Shown one piece after another: positions 1 through 5,033 of a stretch of 10,805 nucleotides of DNA (its first letter is position 1; every line of letters begins with the position of its first letter). A model generated the notes under the pieces. It had not been told where the DNA came from and searched no databases. It worked only from the letters and a program-made list of their open reading frames with translations. This DNA is from a bacterium (GTDB taxonomy: Bacteria; ARS69), in NCBI GenBank assembly GCA_025774805.1, contig JALGZR010000143.1, positions 1 through 10,805 on the forward strand, in the 5' to 3' direction. A program made the translations under genes and the position numbers.

Positions 1-1227
1 ACGCTTGATGTATCCGTGGTGGTCGGGACCCCAAACGTCGATCACCCGACGGAAGCCGCGGGCCGCCTTGTCCAGGTGGTAGGCGATGTCGGCCAGGAGA
101 TACGTCGGCGCTCCGTCGGACCGACGGATCACCCGATCCTTGTCGTCCCCGAACGCGGTCGAGACGAACCACCGGGCACCGTCCTTCTCGCGGACGTGTC
201 CCCTTTCGTCGAGAAGCCGCTCCGCCTCGCCGATGCGGGTCCGACCCTCCGCGTCGGGACGGTGGAGCCGCGACTCCCGGAACCAGTGATCGAACTCGAC
301 CCCGAAGCGCGCGAGGGATTCCCGAGCGGCCCGGACCATCGACCCGATTCCCAGCGCGACGAAGTCCACCGAGTCGTGCACCGCGTCGATCACCCCGTTC
401 GGAACCGCCGCCCCCGCCGCGCCGGTCCCGGGGGCCGAAGGCCCGGGCGAAGCCGTCCCGGCGGGAACCGCCTCCTCGGCCTGGACGCGGATCTCGCCGA
501 TGGTCCGACCCGCGGAGACCGCCTTCGTCAGATGAGAGACGACGCCGGCCGCGTCGTTTCCCGCGCCCGCGAGGGCGGCGATCGCGGCGAGAAGATCCCG
601 GCCCAGGTCCGCCACGTATTCCCCCCGGTAGGCGTCCTCCGCCAGCGGAACGTGGCGCCCCGCCGCCTGCAGGAACCGGGCCCGGAGGGAATCGCCGAAG
701 ATCCGGGCCTGCGTTCCCTCGTCGTTGACGTAGAACTCCGAGCTCGCATCGACGCCGATCGCTCGCAGCAGCCGGATGCAGGCGTCCCCGAACGCGGCCG
801 ATCGGGCCGAGACGACGTTCATCGGACCGGTGGGATTGGCGCTCACGAACTCGATCTGGAGACGCCCGGCCTTCGCCGCGAAGCCGGGATCGCGCAGGAG
901 CCCGTGTCGCCGGTCCGCGTCGGCGAGGCTCTTCAGAAACGTCCGGACGCCCTCCGGCCGGACGCGGAAGTTGATGAATCCCGCCCCCGCGACCTCGGCG
1001 TCACAGACCGAGTCCTCACCCCCGAGGCTCCCCACGAGCGCCTCCGCGATGGCCCGCGGACGATCCCCCACGGCCCTTCTCAGGAGGAAGGCAACGTTGG
1101 AGGCGAAGTCACCGTGCTTCGAATCCCGGGGCGGCTCGAGAGTGATCCGGGCGAGGAGATCGTCGTCCACGTCGGGAAACGTGTCGCGAACCGACCGGCG
1201 GACCTTTTCGAGCAGGAGCTGGCGCAT
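1..1227 (-). CDS. argS: Arginyl-tRNA synthetase, N-terminal 409 residues (3' end outside window)
   Basis: Class I aminoacyl-tRNA synthetase that charges tRNA-Arg in the cytoplasm. The frame is open from ATG at 1227 to the window edge. The N-terminal tRNA-recognition domain shows HGDFASNVAFLL (about residues 38-49). The catalytic domain starts with IEFVSANPTGP, the usual ArgRS lead-in to the HIGH motif, and reaches VWGPDHHGYIKR at the edge, matching the family's ADHHGY segment. The KMSK loop and the DALR anticodon-binding domain lie outside the window. Two oddities are present: the HIGH motif (normally HVGH) reads NVVS at residues 137-140, and a low-complexity Ala/Gly/Pro linker sits near residues 252-276. 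A GGAG lies only 3 bases before the ATG, so the start is likely but not certain. It lies 117 bases downstream of rsfS on the same strand. The identification is secure; the motif change is what is seen and its effect is unknown. Confidence 0.95.
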   Translation of the reverse strand, partial: MRQLLLEKVRRSVRDTFPDVDDDLLARITLEPPRDSKHGDFASNVAFLLRRAVGDRPRAIAEALVGSLGGEDSVCDAEVAGAGFINFRVRPEGVRTFLKSLADADRRHGLLRDPGFAAKAGRLQIEFVSANPTGPMNVVSARSAAFGDACIRLLRAIGVDASSEFYVNDEGTQARIFGDSLRARFLQAAGRHVPLAEDAYRGEYVADLGRDLLAAIAALAGAGNDAAGVVSHLTKAVSAGRTIGEIRVQAEEAVPAGTASPGPSAPGTGAAGAAVPNGVIDAVHDSVDFVALGIGSMVRAARESLARFGVEFDHWFRESRLHRPDAEGRTRIGEAERLLDERGHVREKDGARWFVSTAFGDDKDRVIRRSDGAPTYLLADIAYHLDKAARGFRRVIDVWGPDHHGYIKR

Positions 1228-1344
1228 GATCTCCGGGAATCGTGAAACGGAACGCGAAGGATTGCGGGCGACGCGACGCCGGACCGGTCAGCGGCCTGCG
1301 TTCACGGGTCGCCACGCGTCGGGGAAGAGGACGACCGAAGCGTC

Positions 1345-1743
1345 TCAGGCGATCTCCCGTATGTCGTCGATACGCACCGACGGGGCATCGCCCCAGAGAT
1401 CCTCCAGACCGTAGAAGGCGCGCGTCTGACTGTAGAACACGTGCACGACCACGTCCACGAAATCGATGAGCACCCAGCGCCGGCCGGACCGTCCCTCGAC
1501 GTGCCAGGGCTTCATGCCGAGCTCGGTCAGCTTCTCGGAGAGGTGATCGGCGATCGCTTTGACCTGCGTCTCCGAATCCGCGGTGCAGATGACGAACCGG
1601 TCCGCGGCGGAGGTGAGCTTCCGCAGGTCGAGAATGAGGATGTCGTGGGCTTTCTTTTCGAGGGCGAGATGGGCCACGTGAGTGGCGAGCTCGGCGGAAT
1701 TCAAGAGGCGGTGCGGCTCCCGGTTCAGGGTTCGGGTCGGCAT
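1345..1743 (-). CDS. rsfS: Ribosomal silencing factor RsfS (Iojap/YbeB family)
   Basis: A 132-residue cytoplasmic protein of the RsfS/Iojap/YbeB family. The family binds uL14 on the large ribosomal subunit and blocks subunit joining when nutrients are scarce. The signature is clear: KKAHDILILDLRKLT (31-45), an adenylate-free nucleotidyltransferase-like core with DRFVICTADSETQVKAIADH, then WHVEGRSGRRWVLIDFVDVV and VFYSQTRAFYGLEDLWGDA near the C terminus. Length is normal for the family. The ATG at 1743 has no good Shine-Dalgarno sequence, so a slightly different start is possible. It lies 41 bases after the EetB-like gene and 117 bases before argS. A sigma70-like promoter overlapping the previous stop codon could drive rsfS-argS separately from the electron-transfer genes. 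In many bacteria rsfS sits next to nadD; here it neighbours argS. Confidence 0.95.
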   Translation of the reverse strand: MPTRTLNREPHRLLNSAELATHVAHLALEKKAHDILILDLRKLTSAADRFVICTADSETQVKAIADHLSEKLTELGMKPWHVEGRSGRRWVLIDFVDVVVHVFYSQTRAFYGLEDLWGDAPSVRIDDIREIA

Positions 1744-1781
1744 CCGGCCGAAGGACGCTCCGACCGGTTGCTTGCCTTCTC

Positions 1782-1810
1782 ATTCTACCACTCCGGCAGC
1801 CGGCGGTGAA
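1782..1810 (-). promoter_or_regulatory. Candidate sigma70-type promoter for rsfS-argS
   Basis: On the minus strand, TTCACC (1810-1805, 4 of 6 to the -35 consensus) is followed by a 17-base spacer and TAGAAT (1787-1782, 5 of 6 to the -10 consensus). The -10 includes the TAG stop of the upstream gene. Transcription would begin near 1775, giving a leader of about 30 bases before the rsfS ATG. It stands out as AT-rich in a GC-rich region. This is inference from consensus alone. Confidence 0.4.
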
Positions 1811-2288
1811 CGGCCAGAACCACCGCCCCGGTGATGAGTCCGAGGGGCACGGCGGTGAGGGTGAGGACGGGAGCCAGGGCGAGGGCGCCCGATCCCAGGG
1901 CGAACAGCCCGGAGAAGGCGGCGAGCTGCCCCGTGACGTGGGCGCCCGAGCCGAGAACGCTCACGCCGAGAAGGGAGAGAGGGGGGCAGAGTCGACGGAG
2001 CGCCCCCGCCATCACGAGAACGGCGGCGGCGCTCCCGGCCGCGGACAGCACGAACGCGGGACCGCCGAACGTTCCGAGCAGGAGTCCGGTCAACAGGACG
2101 CGCAGGCCGGCGACTGTCAGCCCCGCCGCCGTCCCCAGGCGGACCAGCGCGAGGAGGGTCACTCCGTTCGCGAGTCCGAGCCGCAGCCACGGGAGCGGCC
2201 GGGGGGCGAGGCTCTCGGCGATCTGGAGCGTGATCGCCACCGCGGTGAGCGCCGCGAGCCGCGCCGCCGTGCGGGCGTCGAGAGTCAC
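1785..2288 (-). CDS. eetB: Gx transporter / heptaprenyl diphosphate synthase component I family membrane protein (EetB-like)
   Basis: A 167-residue polytopic inner-membrane protein of the family annotated Gx transporter or heptaprenyl diphosphate synthase component I. In Gram-positive flavin-based extracellular electron transfer loci the member is called EetB. Diagnostic features are PRPLPWLRLGLANGVTLLAL in the first third, GLRVLLTGLLLGTFGGPAF in the middle and GAHVTGQL later, with about five hydrophobic segments covering nearly the whole chain. The start is a GTG whose last two bases and following A form the TGA stop of the preceding gene (GTGA overlap), so translation is probably coupled; no Shine-Dalgarno is visible. 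The open frame extends further upstream, but that part is arginine-rich and overlaps the neighbour, so it is rejected. EetB is thought to pass electrons between the quinone pool and exported flavin components; its biochemistry is poorly defined. The name is given by family and context. Confidence 0.85.
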   Translation of the reverse strand: MTLDARTAARLAALTAVAITLQIAESLAPRPLPWLRLGLANGVTLLALVRLGTAAGLTVAGLRVLLTGLLLGTFGGPAFVLSAAGSAAAVLVMAGALRRLCPPLSLLGVSVLGSGAHVTGQLAAFSGLFALGSGALALAPVLTLTAVPLGLITGAVVLAVHRRLPEW

Positions 2289-2695
2289 CGGGTCACCGCG
2301 TCGGGGACGTCGGCGTCGGGCGGGCCGCCCCCGAGGACGATCACGAGGGCGTTCGGAACGCATGCGATCAGCTCTCCCGTCCGCCGCCTCTCCCCCATCG
2401 CCACGCAGATTCGTTGGGGGCACGGGCTCTCGACGACACGCACCGCACCCTCCCGCACCTCGAGGGTCACCGGCCCCCGGAGTCCTTCGACGACGACGCG
2501 CCGGTCGCTCGCGAGCGACAGGGTGACGGCCTCGCGTCCGTCGACGGTCACGCGAGCTTCCCGCGGAGAGGATGCGGGGGAGCGAAGTCCGGCGGCGAGG
2601 ATCAGCGAGAGCGCGATCAGTCCGATCGACACGATCCGATCGGCCGGGGTCGTCTCGGAGACCAGCGAGCGCAGGGACGCGAGCGGGGAAGCCAA
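2285..2695 (-). CDS. eetA: Membrane-anchored NusG domain II protein (EetA-like)
   Basis: A 136-residue protein with a single N-terminal membrane segment (about 20-38, IVSIGLIALSLILAAGL) and an extracytoplasmic NusG domain II. The domain is recognised by VESPCPQRICVAMG (88-101) and GELIACVPNALVIVL (107-121), including the conserved cysteines C92, C97 and C112. Stand-alone NusG-II proteins of this kind are not transcription factors. They recur beside Gx-transporter and ApbE genes and are named EetA in flavin-based extracellular electron transfer loci. The likely start is TTG at 2695, one base after the ApbE stop. A GTG at residue 22 is an alternative but would clip the membrane segment. No clear Shine-Dalgarno is seen, in keeping with coupling to the upstream gene. 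Its stop overlaps the GTG start of the EetB-like gene. Family assignment is firm; the electron-transfer role is inferred from neighbours. Confidence 0.85.
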   Translation of the reverse strand: MASPLASLRSLVSETTPADRIVSIGLIALSLILAAGLRSPASSPREARVTVDGREAVTLSLASDRRVVVEGLRGPVTLEVREGAVRVVESPCPQRICVAMGERRRTGELIACVPNALVIVLGGGPPDADVPDAVTR

Positions 2696-2696
2696 G

Positions 2697-3782
2697 TCAG
2701 TCGGCCCGGTAGGCGGCGAATCCGGAGCTCTCGTGAAAAACGAGCTCGCCCTCCTCGTCCACGGTGACGATCACGCCCTCGAGCGCGGGGCGGTCCTCGA
2801 GTGCCCGCAGTCCCGCCTCGGGACCGAGCACGAACACGGCCGTCGCCCACGCGTCGGCCCGTGCACACGTCGGCGCGATGACCGTCGCGCTCCGCGCCTT
2901 GCGCGCGGGGTGGCCGGTCCGAGGATCCAGGAGGTGGTGATAGCGCACTCCGTCCACCTCGAAGTACCGCTGGTAGTCGCCGGAGGTGGCCACCGCCCGT
3001 CCGCCGGGAAGGTGGAGCTTCACGAACAGGCGGGAGGGATCGCGCGGATCCTGCACGCCGATCACCCAGGGAAGGCCTCCCGGCTTGCTCCCCCGCACGG
3101 CCAGATCCCCGCCGAGGTTGACGAGCCCGTTTCCGCAAGTCTCCTCCACGATCGCCATGGCCCGGTCGACCGCGTAGCCCTTCGCGAGCGCGCCGAGGTC
3201 GATCGCCATTCCGCGTCGCGAGAGCCGCCACGCGCGGGAGACCCGCCCACCTCCGGACTCGATCGGAAACGAGCCCTCGAGCGGGACGAGGTCCTCGTGC
3301 GAGACGAGGGTGACCGCCGCCGCGACGGCCTCCGGCGTCGGCAGGGCGGGCTCGCCGTGAAACCCCCACGCCTCCACGAGCGGACCGGTGGTCGGATCGA
3401 ATGCCCCGTCCGAGGCGACCGCGACCTGGAGACCGATCGTGAGCATACGGTCGAGATCGGGGCCGACGCGCAGCGGAGTGCCCCCCGCCCGCCGCCCGAG
3501 AGCCGATACCTCGCTCGAATCGGAATAGGACGTCGAGATCGCTTCGATCCGGCCCAGCTCGGCGAGCGCTCGGTCGAACACCTCCTCGGCCCGCTCCGAG
3601 CTCTCGTCGAAGACCTTCAGCTCACCGAAGGTCCCCATCACGGTGACCTGGCGCTTCTTCGGCTCCCCTGCGGAGTCGCGCGGCGAGGAGAAGCCGCCGC
3701 AGGAGGAACCGCCGAAGAGCGTGACGAGGGAGAGAACGAGAAGGGGGACCCGCGTGCGCCGCCCGCCGGGACCCGGATCCAC
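2697..3782 (-). CDS. apbE: FAD:protein FMN transferase, predicted lipoprotein (ApbE/FmnB)
   Basis: A 361-residue ApbE-family enzyme that covalently attaches FMN, taken from FAD, to Thr/Ser of exported or membrane flavoproteins. An N-terminal hydrophobic stretch (11-24) ends at Cys28 in GGSSC, a loose lipobox, so it is probably a lipoprotein outside the cytoplasmic membrane. Family motifs appear in order: MGTFGELKVF (49-58), GAFDPTTGPLVEAWGF (126-141), DLGALAKGYAVD (195-206), VNLGGD (221-226), TSGDYQRYF (266-274), HHLLDPRTGHPA (282-293) and ADAWATAVFVLG (309-320). These include the acidic Mg-binding and FAD-binding positions, so it looks active. The start is GTG at 3782, one base past the polyprenyl synthase stop, with GGAG (3794-3791) 8 bases upstream. 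No FMN acceptor gene (FMN-binding domain, PplA-like) lies in the window, so the target must be encoded elsewhere. Confidence 0.95.
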   Translation of the reverse strand: MDPGPGGRRTRVPLLVLSLVTLFGGSSCGGFSSPRDSAGEPKKRQVTVMGTFGELKVFDESSERAEEVFDRALAELGRIEAISTSYSDSSEVSALGRRAGGTPLRVGPDLDRMLTIGLQVAVASDGAFDPTTGPLVEAWGFHGEPALPTPEAVAAAVTLVSHEDLVPLEGSFPIESGGGRVSRAWRLSRRGMAIDLGALAKGYAVDRAMAIVEETCGNGLVNLGGDLAVRGSKPGGLPWVIGVQDPRDPSRLFVKLHLPGGRAVATSGDYQRYFEVDGVRYHHLLDPRTGHPARKARSATVIAPTCARADAWATAVFVLGPEAGLRALEDRPALEGVIVTVDEEGELVFHESSGFAAYRAD

Positions 3783-3783
3783 G

Positions 3784-4806
3784 TCAGCGACTCCGGGCGA
3801 TCATGGTCTCGGCGGTGGCGAGGAGGGGACCGATCGGAAGGTCGGCCGTGAGGGTCGAGAGGCGCTCCCGGGCCGAGGTGGCGAGGGCCCGGGCCTTCTC
3901 CTTGGCGGCGTCGACGCCTCCGCTGTCGATCACGAATTGACGCGCCGCCGTCCACTCCTCCTCCGTGACGTCTCCGCGCGAGAACCACTCCGCCACCTGG
4001 CGCCCGCGGGTCGTGTCCCCCTCCTTCAGGGCGTGGATCAGGGGGAGGGTGGCGAAGCCGAGCTTGAAGTCGGTTCCCACCGGCTTCCCGATCGCGGCCG
4101 GATCCCCCGTGAAGTCGAACACGTCATCGATCACCTGAAACGCCGACCCGAGGTCGCGGCTGAACTCCGAGAGCGCGGTGGCGGTCGTCTCGGGCAGCTC
4201 GGCGAGGACCGCGCCGATCTCGCAGGAGGACACGAAGAGAGCCGCGGTCTTCTCGTCGATGATCCGGAGGTACTCCTCCAACGGGAGCCGCGCGTCCCTC
4301 CGGCCGGCGAACTCCCGGTTCATGCCGCAGGTCATGCGAAACGTGTGGAACGTCAGAATGCGGAGAGCGGCGTAAAGACCGTGCTCGCACAGCAGATCGA
4401 ACGCCTTGGTGAAGAGGTAGTCCCCCATGAGGATCGCCGAGTGCGGATCCCACCGGTGGTTCACGGTGGGCACGCCCCGCCGCAGGGAGGTTCCGTCGAG
4501 GCAGTCGTCGTGCAGAAGCGTGGCCGTGTGCACGAGCTCGACCACGGTCGAGGCCCAGAGAACGTCCTCCCGGTCGGCCGCGTCGCTCAGGCGCGTGACG
4601 AGCAGAAGGAGCAGGGGCCGGACGCGCTTGCCCTGCAGCGACAGCACGTGATCCATGATCTCGGCCGTCCGCGGGACGTCGGGCCGCTCGATCGCGACGA
4701 GTCTCTTCTCGATCTCGTCGAGGTCTTTCCTGACGAGCGAGTAGACCTCGGGAAGGGAGAGCGGAGCGGAGGGGGCCGAGCGCTCGCGGGCGAGGGAATC
4801 ACGCAT
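3784..4806 (-). CDS. Long-chain polyprenyl diphosphate synthase (trans-isoprenyl diphosphate synthase, DmkB-like)
   Basis: A 340-residue all-trans polyprenyl diphosphate synthase, probably making the side chain of a menaquinone or other quinone. Key sites are GKRVRP (59-64), first aspartate-rich motif DDCLD (D100, D101, D104) followed by RRG, KTAALF (186-191), second aspartate-rich motif DDVFD (D227, D228, D231) and GKPVGTDFKLGFATLPL. The residues four and five before the first motif are T96 and A95. Lack of an aromatic there usually means a long product (C30 or more), but length cannot be fixed by eye. The commonly seen GExxQ segment reads GMNRE. The ATG at 4806 has GGAG 10 bases upstream. 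It is the first gene of the minus-strand run; in FLEET loci the equivalent gene is dmkB, supplying a dedicated demethylmenaquinone tail. It could equally be the general quinone-tail synthase of the cell. Confidence 0.93.
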   Translation of the reverse strand: MRDSLARERSAPSAPLSLPEVYSLVRKDLDEIEKRLVAIERPDVPRTAEIMDHVLSLQGKRVRPLLLLLVTRLSDAADREDVLWASTVVELVHTATLLHDDCLDGTSLRRGVPTVNHRWDPHSAILMGDYLFTKAFDLLCEHGLYAALRILTFHTFRMTCGMNREFAGRRDARLPLEEYLRIIDEKTAALFVSSCEIGAVLAELPETTATALSEFSRDLGSAFQVIDDVFDFTGDPAAIGKPVGTDFKLGFATLPLIHALKEGDTTRGRQVAEWFSRGDVTEEEWTAARQFVIDSGGVDAAKEKARALATSARERLSTLTADLPIGPLLATAETMIARSR

Positions 4807-4878
4807 GAAGGGGTCTCTCCGGGAAGAGCGGCCTCCGGGGCGACGTCCGGGGGATCGGAAAGAGACGGCGGATCGTGA

Positions 4879-4898
4879 GTTCGGCGTCGTTCCCGAAC
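4879..4898. repeat. Short perfect inverted repeat at the predicted transcript start of the minus-strand operon
   Basis: GTTCGG (4879-4884) and CCGAAC (4893-4898) form a perfect 6-base dyad with an 8-base spacer. It lies immediately downstream of the candidate minus-strand -10 box, at about +1 to +20 of that transcript. It could be an operator for a dimeric repressor or a small 5' hairpin in the leader. A 6-base dyad can arise by chance in GC-rich DNA, so confidence is limited. Confidence 0.35.
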
Positions 4899-4905
4899 GG
4901 ACCGG

Positions 4906-4934
4906 ACCGTATCAACTCCCGACAGACCCGTCAA
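4906..4934 (-). promoter_or_regulatory. Candidate sigma70-type promoter for the polyprenyl synthase-apbE-eetAB operon
   Basis: On the minus strand, TTGACG (4934-4929, 5 of 6 to the -35 consensus), a 17-base spacer and TACGGT (4911-4906) preceded by TGA form an extended -10 (TGnTAnnnT). The start point would be near 4899, leaving a leader of about 93 bases before the ATG at 4806. It is the best promoter match in the divergent gap and is placed correctly for the first minus-strand gene. Confidence 0.5.
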
Positions 4935-4996
4935 CGCGACCCCCGGGAACCGCGTTTCGAACTGTAGATCCATCAACGGGTTGCTCCGTCGCCGGC

Positions 4997-5026
4997 TTGT
5001 CGGCCTTCCGGAGCGGGTGCTACCCT
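4997..5026 (+). promoter_or_regulatory. Candidate promoter giving a leaderless mRNA for the YfhO operon
   Basis: TTGTCG (4997-5002), an 18-base spacer and TACCCT (5021-5026) preceded by TGC (extended -10) sit just before the ATG at 5034. With a start point about 7 bases after the -10, transcription would begin at or one base before the ATG. No Shine-Dalgarno sequence is visible before this ATG, which fits a leaderless start. The hexamer matches are only moderate. Confidence 0.35.
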
Positions 5027-5033
5027 CCCTCGG

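Noticed and set aside
427-447. GC-rich hairpin within argS
   Set aside because: It falls in the Ala/Gly/Pro linker coding sequence, has a bulged stem and is expected by chance at this composition.
16-1245. Long plus-strand open frame antisense to argS
   Set aside because: It is an Arg/Pro/Gly/Asp-rich shadow produced by GC-rich codon bias. The minus strand encodes a clear ArgS over the same bases.
1228-1344. Terminator, small gene or RNA between rsfS and argS
   Set aside because: Only a 4-base stem (GACG/CGTC) right after the rsfS stop was seen, without a T run. No convincing promoter, short gene or structured RNA was found.
2289-2423. N-terminal extension of the EetB-like protein to an ATG at 2423
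   Set aside because: The extension is Arg/Gly/Asp-rich and lies wholly within the upstream EetA-like gene. The GTG in the GTGA overlap gives the normal family length.
1806-4878. Two long plus-strand open frames opposite the minus-strand operon
   Set aside because: Both give low-complexity, charged translations with no family motifs, while four recognisable genes occupy the minus strand.
4805-5033. Upstream extension of the YfhO-family reading frame from the ATG at 4805
   Set aside because: This stretch is arginine/proline-rich, has no membrane helix and overlaps the divergent promoters. The true first helix is in the other frame starting at 5034.
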